The notes: a model not told the origin generated them from the sequence alone. A stretch of 64,000 nt of DNA from Shewanella pealeana ATCC 700345 (GCF_000018285.1 NC_009901.1:1239001-1303000); one strand, 5' to 3'. Counted from the first letter of the stretch, positions 46,213 to 56,321 are shown. Numbers and translations are program-made.

Positions 46213-46449
46213 GTTTTAAGGGCTCTTTTAGACTGTTCGGCTTTTATTTGATCACTTAGACAAATATAGCCAATAAATGGCCAAATTTCCTTGAAAACAG
46301 GTAAAAAGCAGGTCATATTGGATTGGATAAGTCCCCCCTTATTTAGCACTTCTTACAAAAAAATGTGTGTAAATAACCCGATAGCACTCTCTTTAATCCC
46401 CCTTTATAATGCTGACTTGAGATAAATTTATTTTCGAGAGTAGCCGAAC

Positions 46450-47142
46450 ATGGAACGAAATGTAGTCAAAGTGAAGGTATGGGATCTCCCGACACGGGTT
46501 TTTCATTGGGGTATGCTGTGTTTGCTTGGTGGATTGTGGTGGACTGCTGATGCTGGAGAGATGGAGTGGCATCAGATCTTAGCCTACATGTTGATGATAC
46601 TCATTGTCGTGAGGCTTATTTGGGGGATTATAGGAAGTGAAACAGCTCGATTTAGTCACTTTGTTCGCTCACCAAAAAGCGTCATCAACTATCTTGGTAA
46701 AACTCGACGTGAGGGGATCTCGTCATCTCTCGGCCATAACCCTGTAGGGGGCTATATGGTGGTCACACTCATCGCACTTGTTTGTGTTCAGCTCACAACG
46801 GGTTTATTTGCAACCGATGAGATTTTTACTGAAGGTCCTCTTTATTCTCTCGTTAGCTCAGATACAGCAAGTTGGTTAACTTGGCTGCATAAAAAGAACT
46901 TCGATCTTATTTTACTCCTCGCCGCAGTGCATGTGCTTGCCGTTGGGGTTCATATGTTGAAAGGGGATAAGATTTTAGGTGCGATGTTTAGCGGCTATAA
47001 GAAGTTACCTGAATCGATGCAGCTAGATGACAAGAGCGATGAACTCGCATTTGTATCAATTTTGAGAGCGCTAGTATTAGCCTTGATTATTGGCGTCATA
47101 GTGGTGAACTATTTGATGTGGCCAGTGATTGATATGCTCTAG
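46450..47142 (+). CDS. Cytochrome b561-type diheme membrane protein
   Basis: 230-residue membrane protein of the cytochrome b/b561 (Ni/Fe-hydrogenase b-type) family. Heme-ligand histidines are expected in VWDLPTRVFHWGMLCLLG (first helix), EWHQILAYMLMILIVVRLIWG and AAVHVLAVGVHMLKGD (last helices). It would move electrons between quinone pool and a periplasmic c-type cytochrome. A cytochrome c' gene lies just downstream on the other strand, a frequent pairing in this genus. Confidence 0.85.
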   Translation: MERNVVKVKVWDLPTRVFHWGMLCLLGGLWWTADAGEMEWHQILAYMLMILIVVRLIWGIIGSETARFSHFVRSPKSVINYLGKTRREGISSSLGHNPVGGYMVVTLIALVCVQLTTGLFATDEIFTEGPLYSLVSSDTASWLTWLHKKNFDLILLLAAVHVLAVGVHMLKGDKILGAMFSGYKKLPESMQLDDKSDELAFVSILRALVLALIIGVIVVNYLMWPVIDML

Positions 47143-47185
47143 GGCTCAGCACCGTTTATAAACTAAGTATATTTGGTTAGCCAAT

Positions 47186-47215
47186 AAAAAAGCCTGTTGT
47201 TTAACAGGCTTTTTT
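47186..47215. terminator. Bidirectional terminator between cytochrome b561 and cytochrome c'
   Basis: Stem AGCCTGTT/AACAGGCT with 4-nt loop and A- and T-runs on both sides, between converging genes. Confidence 0.88.
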
Positions 47216-47240
47216 AATTTAAAAAACTGACAAGTCAGAA

Positions 47241-47702
47241 TTAGTCTTTCTTGTAAACGTCATGGCAGCCTTTACAGCTCTTACCTGTATTACCAAAGGC
47301 TTTCTTAATCTCTTTCTTATCCCCTTTGCTAGCAACAGTCGCTAAAATGGCTGCATTGTCTTGGAAAGTTTTCATCTTGTTATCGAAGTCAGCTTTGTCG
47401 CTCCAGATTTTTGCCAAGGCTTCAGTATCACCTTTATCAGAACCAGCAATAAAGCCTTCAAGAGGAAGCTTTGACAGCGCAGCCACATTTTCTGCACGCA
47501 TAGCAAATACTTCAGCATTGTATTCTTTCTTACCTTTTAACATGGCGCCCATGTCACCAAAGTTATAAGCAATCATGCTAAAAGCAGATTGACGGTAATG
47601 GACAGCATCTTCAGCTTCTTTAAAATTATTTGCGTAAACACTTGTTGCGAACGTTGCAGTTGCTGCTAGTGCTATAAGGCTCATCTTTGCAATTTTTTTC
47701 AT
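47241..47702 (-). CDS. Cytochrome c' (periplasmic)
   Basis: 153-residue protein with signal peptide (about 1-24, MKKIAKMSLIALAATATFA...YA) and a four-helix-bundle cytochrome c' fold: heme site CKGCH at the extreme C-terminus (GKSCKGCHDVYKKD) and the N-terminal helix with YRQSAFSMIAYNFGDMG. Cytochrome c' binds NO and CO; a nitrosative-stress role is plausible. The GTG start at 47714 of the longest frame is less likely than ATG 47702. Confidence 0.9.
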   Translation of the reverse strand: MKKIAKMSLIALAATATFATSVYANNFKEAEDAVHYRQSAFSMIAYNFGDMGAMLKGKKEYNAEVFAMRAENVAALSKLPLEGFIAGSDKGDTEALAKIWSDKADFDNKMKTFQDNAAILATVASKGDKKEIKKAFGNTGKSCKGCHDVYKKD

Positions 47703-47890
47703 GGTGATTCTCACGTTTTTATTGTGTTATGTGATCTTGCTTTTGCCATTGTATAGAGTTTTATCCTGCTGACACTAATCGTTTTTTACGATCGTTACTC
47801 TTAGTTACAAATGAGTGTTATTTAGTAAGTACTAATGATTTATCAAAAGTGTATTAAGGTGGCGGTTTTGCTACAATCCATTGTAATGAC

Positions 47891-47902
47891 GCACTAGTAC
47901 GT
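47891..47902. promoter_or_regulatory. Possible TrpR operator half-site before trpR
   Basis: GCACTAGTACGT shares ACTAGTACG with the trp operator and lies about 16 bp downstream of a TACAAT -10 hexamer (47870-47875). It could mediate autoregulation; only one half matches well. Confidence 0.35.
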
Positions 47903-47926
47903 GAAGAGCTTAAATTAGGAGATTGC

Positions 47927-48202
47927 ATGCGCGCAGAGTGGGATTCAGTGTTAGAGAAAGTCTTATTGCAGCAAGAGCTGCAGAATTTAATCGTATTATT
48001 TGAGCTATTGCTTACTGAAGAAGAGCGCAGTGCTGTTGCTGGTAGATTAAAAGTTTTTCAAACACTATTGCAAGGTGAGATGAGTCAGCGGCAAATTGCT
48101 CAAGAGTATCAGATAAGTATCGCAACCATTACTCGCTGCTCCAATTATCTAAAACACATGAGTTTGCAGCAAAGAGAAAACGTTAAGCTGTTAATATTAT
48201 AA
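47927..48202 (+). CDS. trpR: TrpR, tryptophan repressor
   Basis: 91-residue all-helical repressor. The helix-turn-helix is QRQIAQEYQISIATITRCSNYLK (about 56-78) and the helix LLLTEEERSAVAGRLKVFQTLLQGEMSQ precedes it, as in E. coli TrpR. The first ATG (47927) follows GGAG. Compared with E. coli the C-terminus is short. It is a single gene with the next gene converging. Confidence 0.93.
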   Translation: MRAEWDSVLEKVLLQQELQNLIVLFELLLTEEERSAVAGRLKVFQTLLQGEMSQRQIAQEYQISIATITRCSNYLKHMSLQQRENVKLLIL

Positions 48203-48234
48203 AGATTAACAGCTCTGCTTTAGGTTACTTATGC

Positions 48235-48639
48235 TCAATATCGTGTATTGGTGTTGGCGATATCATTTAGCAGTTGTGAAGTGACGGTTGTGTGCTTGCG
48301 GTTCATAGAGCGCCGAGCAAAGATATACAGAGCATAGCTAAACAAGATGATGCTAAGCACGGGAGCCAGTTTAGAATCGAGCTTCAACAGCAGTAAAGCT
48401 GTTAACACATATAAATACGGCGTGTGCTCGTAGATAAATGCAGGTAATCTACCTTCTTTTCTGCGCCTTTTCGAGTCAGTACGGCGGTTTTGGGAGCGTA
48501 ATGCATAGACTCTACTGCCCATGAGAAATAATAGAATTGAGAACGCTTGGGCATAGGTTTGCTCAAGCATCATGACACTTATGCTACCGAGAGCTAAATA
48601 TGTGTAGGGCAGGGCTTCGTATACAGGTTTAGATAACAT
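48235..48639 (-). CDS. Hypothetical membrane protein
   Basis: 134 residues with four hydrophobic stretches in two pairs (about 11-25, 28-45; 74-87, 90-108), separated by a strongly basic loop (RSQNRRTDSKRRRKEGR). Each half begins with a similar motif (ALPYTYLALGSISVM and HTPYLYVLTALLLL), so it looks like an internal duplication. I do not recognise the family. Confidence 0.7.
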   Translation of the reverse strand: MLSKPVYEALPYTYLALGSISVMMLEQTYAQAFSILLFLMGSRVYALRSQNRRTDSKRRRKEGRLPAFIYEHTPYLYVLTALLLLKLDSKLAPVLSIILFSYALYIFARRSMNRKHTTVTSQLLNDIANTNTRY

Positions 48640-48724
48640 TTGCAGTTCCTTTGCAAAAATCTGGCTTAGATCCGTTGTAAACTTCTAGTCATTAGCATTG
48701 ATAGCTAACGGCTGCAGTGTAGAC

Positions 48725-48766
48725 CAAAAAAAAGCCCGCTTCACATTAATCGGTGAAACGGGCTTA
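48725..48766 (-). terminator. Terminator after slyD
   Basis: Stem AAGCCCG...CGGGCTT with inner TTCAC/GTGAA pairing; T-run on the minus strand. Confidence 0.85.
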
Positions 48767-48792
48767 AATTCATTCTAAAGAACTAGCAGAAT

Positions 48793-49452
48793 TTAGTGTC
48801 TGCAGCCACAGCCGCCGTTACCGTCACAGCCTTCTTTAGCTTCTTTTGTTTCATCGTCACTACAGCAACCGCCTTCGTGTCCGTGATCGTGTTCACCACC
48901 ACAGCAACCGCCTTCTTGTCCGTGATCGTGTCCGCCGCCACAACAGCCGCCTTCATGAGAGTGGCCATGGCTACCACATCCGCCGCCATGAGCGTGGATA
49001 TGACCGTGAGCGATCTCTTCTTCAGTTGCTGCGCGTACTTCAAGTACTTCAACGTTGAAGGCTAGAGATTGGCCTGCAAGAGGGTGGTTACCGTCAACAA
49101 CGACAACATCATCTTTAACCTCAGTAACTTGAACTGGGCGCTGGCCCATTTCAGTTTCTGCAATAAAGCGCATGCCTGGAACGATATCTTCGATATCGCC
49201 AAATGCAGAGATTGGCACTTCTTGGCGAAGACCATCATGATATGGGCCGTAGCCTTGCTCTGCATCAACAGTTACATCAAGGATGTCACCTTGTGCTTTG
49301 CCTTCAAGCGCAGCTTCTAAACCAGGGATCATGTTTTCTGCACCATGCAGATAGATCATTGGCTCGCCTTCAAAAGAACTTTCTACAAGCTGACCTTTCG
49401 CATCTGATAATCGGTAATGGATGCTAACAGCACATTTTTCGGTGATTTTCAT
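48793..49452 (-). CDS. slyD: SlyD, FKBP prolyl isomerase with metal-binding tail
   Basis: FKBP-type peptidyl-prolyl isomerase and metallochaperone for nickel. The catalytic domain (about 1-70 and 130-145) has YHGAENMIPGLEAALEGK-like sequence and an insert-in-flap domain (about 75-125). The tail from about 150 is His-, Cys- and Gly-rich, with near-repeats of EGGCCGGxHDHG (three tandem variants) ending GGCGCRH. The tail is richer in CC pairs than in E. coli. 219 aa. Several spurious frames read through this tail on the other strand. Confidence 0.95.
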   Translation of the reverse strand: MKITEKCAVSIHYRLSDAKGQLVESSFEGEPMIYLHGAENMIPGLEAALEGKAQGDILDVTVDAEQGYGPYHDGLRQEVPISAFGDIEDIVPGMRFIAETEMGQRPVQVTEVKDDVVVVDGNHPLAGQSLAFNVEVLEVRAATEEEIAHGHIHAHGGGCGSHGHSHEGGCCGGGHDHGQEGGCCGGEHDHGHEGGCCSDDETKEAKEGCDGNGGCGCRH

Positions 49453-49930
49453 ATTGGCTCCAATCGGAAATTTGCGCGCATTCTAGCCTGCTTTAAAGGG
49501 ATTTGCGATAGAGTGAATGTACTTCTGCTACCTAAGCCACATCTTTAATTTCGGTAAATACCGCAGAGTCGAACAAGTTTTGCCCTTGAAATATAGTTTT
49601 TATTGGTTAGTAGCAAATTAATTTGCCTATTTTATTAAGCTAGAATTGACTATTTTTTTGAGCTTATCTGTTGATAATATCGGCTAGATGGCTGTTTTGA
49701 TTTGAGCTAATGCTATTGCCATATAGTCGCTTATTTATTGCTCTCGCCATGGATTTTATCTATTAAATATCAGTTTGTTACAGATTTTATAGGTTTTAGT
49801 TTACGTAAGCGTAAGCTGATTTCTCACCTGTTTATGGTGAGATGATTGATTACAAATAGGTATTTATGAGCACTTTGTCTTGAGTTTTAGACTGTAAGCT
49901 TGTTAATTACAATAAACTTACATTTAGGGC

Positions 49931-49960
49931 TTGACACTCGCAGGTGAAAAAGGCAATTCT
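49931..49960 (+). promoter_or_regulatory. Likely thr operon promoter
   Basis: Perfect -35 TTGACA (49931-49936) with a weak -10 (AATTCT, 18-bp spacer), about 43 bp before thrL. The stretch 49453-49930 is AT-rich and shows no gene or obvious structure. Confidence 0.45.
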
Positions 49961-50002
49961 GTTAGTACACGAATTATTCCATTTGGATAACGACAAATTT
50001 TT

Positions 50003-50071
50003 ATGTTTAGCCACGTTTTAATGATCACCATTATTACAACCACCACGATTACCAACGTGGGGGCGGGCTAA
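50003..50071 (+). CDS. thrL: ThrL leader peptide
   Basis: 22-codon leader, MFSHVLMITIITTTTITNVGAG, stopping at TAA 50069-50071. It holds seven Thr and four consecutive-region Ile codons, the regulatory amino acids of this operon. The start may be ATG 50003 or ATG 50021. It is followed by the attenuator hairpins. It is too short for ORF listings. Confidence 0.85.
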   Translation: MFSHVLMITIITTTTITNVGAG

Positions 50072-50097
50072 GCACAACCTGATATAAGTGAAATATC

Positions 50098-50130
50098 AAG
50101 CCCGCTCCCCCTAAAGGAGCGGGCTTTTTT
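50098..50130 (+). terminator. thr attenuator terminator
   Basis: Stem AAGCCCGCTCC/GGAGCGGGCTT, 7-nt loop, T-run. The alternative antiterminator is visible: GGGGGCGGGCT at the end of thrL (50059-50069) can pair with AGCCCGCTCCCCC at 50099-50111 with a 2-nt bulge, exposed when ribosomes stall at Thr/Ile codons. Confidence 0.92.
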
Positions 50131-50164
50131 GTTTCTTAAGGTGGCGCGGTAAAAGGAGTTTACG

Positions 50165-52630
50165 ATGAAAGTTATGAAGTTTGGTGGTACCTCGCTTGCT
50201 AATTGGCAGCGTTTTAAAGGCGCAGCGGAGATTGTTAATCGCTCAGCAAGTTCTGAACCGACAGCAGTGGTTTTGTCCGCGCCAGCGACGGTAACAAATG
50301 GCCTGATTGAGATGGTTGAGGTTGCCATCAATGCCGGTGATTATCACGCCGTTCTTGCTAAGGTTGAAAAGGTCTTTAACGATTTATATGGCGCAGCTGC
50401 TGAGAGCTTAAACCCTGAGCAAAACGCAGTTCTAGCGGAGAAGCTTAAGTTACAGCTGAGTTTTTGGCAGAGTAAATTGCAGGGGATGAGCTTACTTGGC
50501 GAGTGCCCTGAAAGTGTCGAAGCGCAGATCTTGGTTGGCGGTGAGAAGCTGTCGTCTGCGTTAATGGTCGAGGTGATGAAATCCTTTAACCATAGTGCCG
50601 ACCTATTAGTGCCTGAGTCTTTACTGCTCGGCTATGGACCTCGTCTTGAATCTGCCGTCGATATTGAAGCCAGTAAACTTCGTTTTAACGCTGTGGATCT
50701 GTCTGCGGTAACAGTTTGGGTGATGCCAGGCTTTACTGCCGGTGATTCCCAAGGCAATGTTGTAACACTTGGACGTAACGGATCCGATTATTCAGCTGCG
50801 GTATTATCGGCTTGTATTGGCGCCAGTTGTTGTGAGATCTGGACCGATGTTGACGGTATCTATAATACTGACCCAAGAGTGGTTGCCGATGCGAAACTGC
50901 TGTCACAACTCAGTTATCAAGAGGCGATGGAGGTTTCATATTTTGGGGCGAAAGTTTTGCACCCTAAGACAGTGGCACCTATCGCGCAGTATCAGATCCC
51001 TTGTTATATCCGTAACACTTTTAATCCTGAGGCCGTGGGTACTCTAGTATCTGATAAGCCCGATGAAACAGGGCTTAATGTAAAAGCCATTTCTAACCTA
51101 GACGATCAAACTATGTTCGATGTCTCAGGTCCGGGTATGAAGGGTATGGTGGGTATGGCGAGCCGCACACTGGGAGCCATTTCTCGCTCAGGGGTTTCGG
51201 TGTCTTTGATCACCCAGAGTTCCTCTGAATATAGCATCAGCTTCTGTGTTGCCACTGAAGATGCCATTAAGGCCAAGTTCGCTTTAGAGCAAGAATTTGA
51301 GCTTGAGCTTAAAAGTGAGATTTTAGAGCCGATAGAGATGCGTCATAACTTAGCAATTGTCTCCTTAATTGGTGATGGCATGCGCACCCATAAAGGTGTG
51401 GCGGCTAAGTTCTTCCAAGCGCTTGCTCAAGCAACCGTTAATATCGTGGCGATTGCTCAGGGCTCTTCAGAACGTTCAATCTCTGCGGTTGTAGAGCAGC
51501 GAAAAACTAAGCATGCTATCGCAGCCTGTCATCAATCTTTCTTCGATGTGCAGCACTACTTAGATGTATTCCTTGTCGGTTGCGGCAACGTGGGCGCAGG
51601 TTTGCTTGAGCAGATAAAGCTGCAACGTAGCATGTTAAAGGAGCAGCATATTGCTATTCGTGTCTGCGGCATCGTTAACTCTAAAAAGATGTTGCTAGAC
51701 CCTCAAGGCATCGACTTAGGCAACTGGCAGGGCGTATTGGCCGATAGTGAACAAATTGCCGATCTTGATGCCATGCTCGTATGGGCAAAGGAGCAGCAAT
51801 TACTCAACCCTGTGCTGGTAGACTGCACTTCGAGTGAATTGGTTTCAAATAAGTATCTTGATGTGATGAATGCAGGTCTGCACGTAGTGACGCCAAATAA
51901 GAAGGCCAATACTCGAGATATGGCTTATTACCAAGAACTGCGTAGAACAGCGCTTAAGCAGCGTCGTCAGTTCCTGTATGAAACCACGGTTGGCGCTGGA
52001 TTGCCGGTTATCGACAACTTAAAGAAGTTACTGTTTGCCGGAGACAAACTGCTGCGTTTCAACGGTATTTTATCAGGAAGTCTGTCTTATATCTTCGGGA
52101 TGCTAGATGAAGGCATGACGCTTTCACAAGCAACATCAATCGCCAGAGAGAAGTGTTTCACAGAGCCTGATCCTCGTGATGATTTAAGTGGTATGGATGT
52201 TGCGCGTAAGGTGCTGATCCTTGCTAGAGAGGTGGGGATGGAACTTGAGCTGAGTGATATCTATGTCGAATCTGTGCTACCAGAATCATTCGATGCCTGT
52301 GGTGATGTTGAGCAGTTTATGGCAAATCTTCCAGCGGTAGACTCAAGCGTAGCTCAGCGAATTGAAGCGGCTAAGGCACAAGGCAAGGTATTGCGTTATG
52401 TCGGTCAGATCGATGACGAGGGTTGTAAAGTGAGAATAGCCGAAGTCGATGCAAGCGATCCGCTATACAGTGTTAAAGGCGGCGAGAACGCCCTAGCTTT
52501 CTATAGTCGTTACTACCAGCCAATTCCATTTGTGCTTAGAGGTTATGGCGCCGGTACCGATGTGACAGCTGCTGGTGCATTTGCCGATATATTACGTACT
52601 TTAAATTGGACTCGTGAGGTGGGCGTATGA
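50165..52630 (+). CDS. thrA: ThrA, aspartokinase I/homoserine dehydrogenase I
   Basis: Bifunctional first and third enzyme of threonine synthesis. Aspartokinase domain starts [14 protein letters not shown] and contains [14 protein letters not shown]; two ACT domains follow (about 315-465, [28 protein letters not shown]); the homoserine dehydrogenase domain (about 465-821) has [25 protein letters not shown] and [18 protein letters not shown]. 821 aa. Strong GGAG site at 50156. Confidence 0.97.
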   Translation: MKVMKFGGTSLANWQRFKGAAEIVNRSASSEPTAVVLSAPATVTNGLIEMVEVAINAGDYHAVLAKVEKVFNDLYGAAAESLNPEQNAVLAEKLKLQLSFWQSKLQGMSLLGECPESVEAQILVGGEKLSSALMVEVMKSFNHSADLLVPESLLLGYGPRLESAVDIEASKLRFNAVDLSAVTVWVMPGFTAGDSQGNVVTLGRNGSDYSAAVLSACIGASCCEIWTDVDGIYNTDPRVVADAKLLSQLSYQEAMEVSYFGAKVLHPKTVAPIAQYQIPCYIRNTFNPEAVGTLVSDKPDETGLNVKAISNLDDQTMFDVSGPGMKGMVGMASRTLGAISRSGVSVSLITQSSSEYSISFCVATEDAIKAKFALEQEFELELKSEILEPIEMRHNLAIVSLIGDGMRTHKGVAAKFFQALAQATVNIVAIAQGSSERSISAVVEQRKTKHAIAACHQSFFDVQHYLDVFLVGCGNVGAGLLEQIKLQRSMLKEQHIAIRVCGIVNSKKMLLDPQGIDLGNWQGVLADSEQIADLDAMLVWAKEQQLLNPVLVDCTSSELVSNKYLDVMNAGLHVVTPNKKANTRDMAYYQELRRTALKQRRQFLYETTVGAGLPVIDNLKKLLFAGDKLLRFNGILSGSLSYIFGMLDEGMTLSQATSIAREKCFTEPDPRDDLSGMDVARKVLILAREVGMELELSDIYVESVLPESFDACGDVEQFMANLPAVDSSVAQRIEAAKAQGKVLRYVGQIDDEGCKVRIAEVDASDPLYSVKGGENALAFYSRYYQPIPFVLRGYGAGTDVTAAGAFADILRTLNWTREVGV

Positions 52631-53562
52631 GCGTAACCATTTATGCTCCAGCATCTATGGGCAATGTCGGAGTCGGTTTCGATCTGCTTGGTGCCGCTTT
52701 GGCACCAATAGATGGCAGCCTACTGGGCGATACCGTCAAAGTTGAATCTGCCGAGCAGGGGCTTTCACTCGTTCTTGCTGGCCACTGGGCAGGCAAGCTG
52801 CCGCAAGATGAGCGAGACAATATTGTTTATCAATGTGCAGAGTTTTTCTTAAGTCATTTAGATAAAGATGTAGGCCTTAAGTTGACCCTAGAGAAGAACT
52901 TACCTGTAGGCAGTGGGCTAGGTTCTAGCGCGAGTTCAGTGGTTGCGGCTTTAGCGGCCCTGAACGACTTCTTCGATAAACCTTTCTCTGAGCAAGATTT
53001 ACTGCGTTTAATGGGTGAGTTTGAAGGCAAGATCAGTGGTTCAATCCATTATGACAATGTCGCGCCTTGTTACTTAGGTGGTATGCAGCTGATGCTAGAT
53101 ACTCCTAAAACAGTTTGTGAAGCGATCCCTGACTTTAAACAATGGTATTGGGTGGTGGCCTATCCAGGGATCTCGCTATCGACTTCTAGAATGCGTCAGT
53201 TGATGCCAAGCGAGTTTGATAAGCAGACCACGATTGATTTTGGCCGTTATCTCAGTGCGTTTGTGCATGCTTCATATAAGCAAGATGCTGAGCTAGCGAT
53301 TTCAGTATTGAAGGATGTATTGGCCGAGCCTTATCGCGCGCCGGAAATTCCCAATTATCAAAAGGCAAAGTCTGCTTTAGCCGAATTGGGCATGTTAACC
53401 ACAGGGATCTCTGGCAGCGGACCGACGCTGTTTAGTATTACCGATGATCTCGATGTGGCCAAACAAGCGCAGCAATGGCTAGATGCGAACTATGTTGAGC
53501 CCGGTAAAGGCTTCTCTCATATATGCAGAATTGATAATCAAGGGACTCGTCGAGTCGATTAA
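52627..53562 (+). CDS. thrB: Homoserine kinase
   Basis: GHMP kinase phosphorylating homoserine. ATP motif [21 protein letters not shown] (about 93-113); the opening [16 protein letters not shown] and the late [13 protein letters not shown] are the other two GHMP motifs. ATG overlaps the thrA stop (ATGA), so it is coupled. 311 aa. Confidence 0.96.
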   Translation: MSVTIYAPASMGNVGVGFDLLGAALAPIDGSLLGDTVKVESAEQGLSLVLAGHWAGKLPQDERDNIVYQCAEFFLSHLDKDVGLKLTLEKNLPVGSGLGSSASSVVAALAALNDFFDKPFSEQDLLRLMGEFEGKISGSIHYDNVAPCYLGGMQLMLDTPKTVCEAIPDFKQWYWVVAYPGISLSTSRMRQLMPSEFDKQTTIDFGRYLSAFVHASYKQDAELAISVLKDVLAEPYRAPEIPNYQKAKSALAELGMLTTGISGSGPTLFSITDDLDVAKQAQQWLDANYVEPGKGFSHICRIDNQGTRRVD

Positions 53563-53604
53563 ACGTCTTAACTAGACCTAATAACAGAATTTAAGGAAGT
53601 CGTC

Positions 53605-54891
53605 ATGGAGCTGTATAACCTAAAACACCCATCACAGGTGGTGAGTTTTACCCAAGCGGTCAAGCTAGGCCTTGGAAAAGACAGAGGCTTATTTTTCCCG
53701 AAAGTCATCCCAGAGTTGCAAGATGTGGAAAGCTTATTGGCATTGCCATTTGTTGAAAGAAGTAAAAAAGTCATCGGTGCTTGGTTAGCATCGGAGCTTG
53801 GCCAAGATACCGTCGATAGATTAGTGGAACGTGCCTTTAACTTCGAGCTTCCTTTAGTGAAAGCCGATAGCAATCTCTATAGTCTTGAGCTATTTCACGG
53901 GCCAACCCTTGCCTTTAAGGATTTTGGCGCACGCTTTATGGCGCAGTGTTTAAATGAGTTGGCAAAGACGGAGAAGATTAACATCTTGACCGCTACCTCT
54001 GGTGATACCGGGGCGGCGGTGGCTGATGCCTTCTATGGCTTAGACAATATCAATGTGGTTGTCTTATACCCTAGGGGGAAGATCAGTGTGCTCCAGGAAA
54101 AGATGTTCACCACGTTAGGGGAGAATATTCACACGGTAGCGGTAGAGTCTGATTTTGATGCGTGCCAAAGCTTAGTGAAGCAATCTTTTGAAGATCTGGA
54201 TATTCGAGATGGCTTGCACCTTAACTCTGCAAACTCAATCAACATTAGCCGCCTATTGGCTCAGATCTGTTACTACTTCGAGGCAGTTGCTCAATTTAAA
54301 CAACACAATGAAAGTGAGCCTGTCATTGCAGTTCCTAGTGGCAATTTCGGCAACCTAACGGCGGGTCTATTTGCTAAGGCGATGGGACTACCAGTAAAAC
54401 GTTTTGTGGCTGCAACAAACAGTAATGATACTGTGCCTCGCTATCTAGGCAGCGGTGACTGGCAACCTGAAGCAACAGTCGCCACCATATCTAATGCTAT
54501 GGATGTAGCTGAGCCGAGCAATTGGCCACGTGTAGAGGCAATTGTAGAGGCGATGGGCTGGTCATTGGCAGATATCATAGGTTTAGGCGTCTCTGAGACT
54601 GATACTGCTGAGTCGGTAAAAGCCTTGAACAGTGCCGGATATTTGTCTGAGCCCCATGCTGCGATTGCGGCATTGGCACTAAAACAAACCATGTCTGCAG
54701 ATGAGAAAGGTATCTTCTTGGCAACGGCGCACCCTGCAAAGTTTAATGAGGTGGTGGAAGATATTCTTAAAATAGAGCTTACTCTGCCAGAACCTTTAGC
54801 CCGAGTTGTGCCAAAGCAAATTTTATCGGCTGAGTTACCAGCAGATTTTGGTTTACTAAAACAACATCTTTTTAAGTTGTTAGCCGACTAA
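53605..54891 (+). CDS. thrC: Threonine synthase
   Basis: PLP enzyme converting homoserine phosphate to threonine. The PLP-lysine is in FHGPTLAFKDFGARF (about residue 107); the PLP phosphate loop is PSGNFGNLTAG. MELYNLKHPSQVVSF is the usual start. 428 aa. AAGGAAG precedes ATG 53605. Last gene of thrLABC, followed by a terminator. Confidence 0.97.
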   Translation: MELYNLKHPSQVVSFTQAVKLGLGKDRGLFFPKVIPELQDVESLLALPFVERSKKVIGAWLASELGQDTVDRLVERAFNFELPLVKADSNLYSLELFHGPTLAFKDFGARFMAQCLNELAKTEKINILTATSGDTGAAVADAFYGLDNINVVVLYPRGKISVLQEKMFTTLGENIHTVAVESDFDACQSLVKQSFEDLDIRDGLHLNSANSINISRLLAQICYYFEAVAQFKQHNESEPVIAVPSGNFGNLTAGLFAKAMGLPVKRFVAATNSNDTVPRYLGSGDWQPEATVATISNAMDVAEPSNWPRVEAIVEAMGWSLADIIGLGVSETDTAESVKALNSAGYLSEPHAAIAALALKQTMSADEKGIFLATAHPAKFNEVVEDILKIELTLPEPLARVVPKQILSAELPADFGLLKQHLFKLLAD

Positions 54892-54934
54892 AATTACGAC
54901 AATAGTTACGACAAAAGATAGCCATTACCTAAAC

Positions 54935-54963
54935 AAGGAAGCTGTTAATGCTTCCTTTTTTTT
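54935..54963 (+). terminator. Terminator of the thr operon
   Basis: Stem AAGGAAGC/GCTTCCTT with 7-nt loop and eight or more T. Confidence 0.9.
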
Positions 54964-55160
54964 GTTGGTTAAATGTGTGTATTCATTTAAATGTACACTT
55001 GTTCTTGTTGTTGGTTTTCATGTGCTTGACACTTGATTGTATTTTTTAACATTTGATACTAAATGTGCAGCCTAAACCTAGTGCTGTGCGATCTGTGTCA
55101 CAATTCTTTGCTAGGAATTTTTATATCTTGCGCCGCAGATTTTAAAAGGCGGGAGTCATT

Positions 55161-55451
55161 GTGTTACGTTTTGTCATGGGTGTTCTACTAGTAAGCCTAT
55201 TAAGTGGCTGTGCAACAGAAGATTTTGAGCTGTACCACCGAATTAACGAGGCCTATGACTTTGAGGTGACACATTGCGATAGCTTTGCGATGGTGACGGG
55301 CTTTGGTCGTGGCGATAATGCGCTAGCCGATGCCAGATTAAGTGCCATTAAGCAGGGTGAGGAGCTTAAAGGCACTCATATCGTATGGTTGCAATCTGAC
55401 TTGGGTGAGCCAACAAAAGTGGTCGCTGTGATCTATAAGTGTTTGATCTAG
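55161..55451 (+). CDS. Small lipoprotein, possibly DUF4156-like
   Basis: 96 residues, signal peptide with lipobox LLSGC (Cys about 17). The mature part has two further cysteines (VTHCDSF and IYKCLI), a GRGD stretch and THIVW, resembling DUF4156/RcsF-like small lipoproteins, where the terminal A-x-Y-x-C pattern is common. GTG start at 55161 with a GGGAG site. Function unknown. Confidence 0.7.
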   Translation: MLRFVMGVLLVSLLSGCATEDFELYHRINEAYDFEVTHCDSFAMVTGFGRGDNALADARLSAIKQGEELKGTHIVWLQSDLGEPTKVVAVIYKCLI

Positions 55452-55466
55452 TCCTTCAGCGCTGCC

Positions 55467-56321
55467 TTACTGTTTTGCAAGGTAGCGTAACCAATTAATC
55501 TCCTCTTGCCAGATCTCTGCTCGTACCGTCTCTAAAATTAGCGGGATCCCCTTTACGGCATCTAACTTCATTAAGCTGGCAAATGCCTCTTGGCCGATTT
55601 CACCTTGACCTAAAGACTCGTGACGGTCGACCCGACTGTTGAGCGGCGTCTTGCTGTCATTCAGATGCATGGCCTTTAGGTATCGGTTGCCGACAATTTT
55701 ATCGAATAGTTCAAAAGTCTGCTCGCAGGTGGCTTTAGTTCGAATATCGTAGCCTGCAGCAAATAGGTGGCAGGTATCGATACAGATACCAACTCTAGTT
55801 TTATCCTCAACTCCATCGATAATCTGTGCTAGTTGCTCGAAGCTGTGGCCAAGGTTTGAGCCCTGACCTGCGGTATTTTCGATTACTGCAGTGACATTAG
55901 ATGTACGTTCCAAGGCTAAATTAATCGACTCGCTAATATTGGTTAAGCAGTCATCGATAGGCATTTTTCGAAGATGGCTACCCGGATGAAAATTGAGTAG
56001 CTTTAATCCTATCTGTTCACAGCGCTGCATTTCATCATAAAAGGCTTCTCGTGACTTATTGAGTAACTCAGGATCGGGGTGGCCAAGATTTATGAGGTAG
56101 CTGTCATGGGGCAAAATCGCCTCAAATGCAATGTCAGCTTCGACGCAGTGCTGCTGAAATAGTGCTACCTGCTTAGGATCTAATGGGGCTGCTTGCCATC
56201 GACGTTGGTTCTTGGTGAATAGGGCAAAAGCATTTGCGCCAATGGCTGCTGCGTTAAGGGGGGCATTGGCTATGCCTCCAGCTGCGCTAACATGTGCTCC
56301 AATAAGGTGAGTAGCTTGCAT
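55467..56321 (-). CDS. nfo: Endonuclease IV (AP endonuclease)
   Basis: Cuts DNA 5' of abasic sites; three-zinc TIM barrel. Signatures are [37 protein letters not shown] and [21 protein letters not shown]. 284 aa, normal. It converges with the small lipoprotein gene. Complements mutH as a second DNA repair gene of the window. Confidence 0.96.
   Translation of the reverse strand: MQATHLIGAHVSAAGGIANAPLNAAAIGANAFALFTKNQRRWQAAPLDPKQVALFQQHCVEADIAFEAILPHDSYLINLGHPDPELLNKSREAFYDEMQRCEQIGLKLLNFHPGSHLRKMPIDDCLTNISESINLALERTSNVTAVIENTAGQGSNLGHSFEQLAQIIDGVEDKTRVGICIDTCHLFAAGYDIRTKATCEQTFELFDKIVGNRYLKAMHLNDSKTPLNSRVDRHESLGQGEIGQEAFASLMKLDAVKGIPLILETVRAEIWQEEINWLRYLAKQ

Noticed and set aside
48783..49427. 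Several frames on both strands over slyD
   Set aside because: They are shadows of the repetitive His/Cys/Gly-rich coding sequence of slyD.
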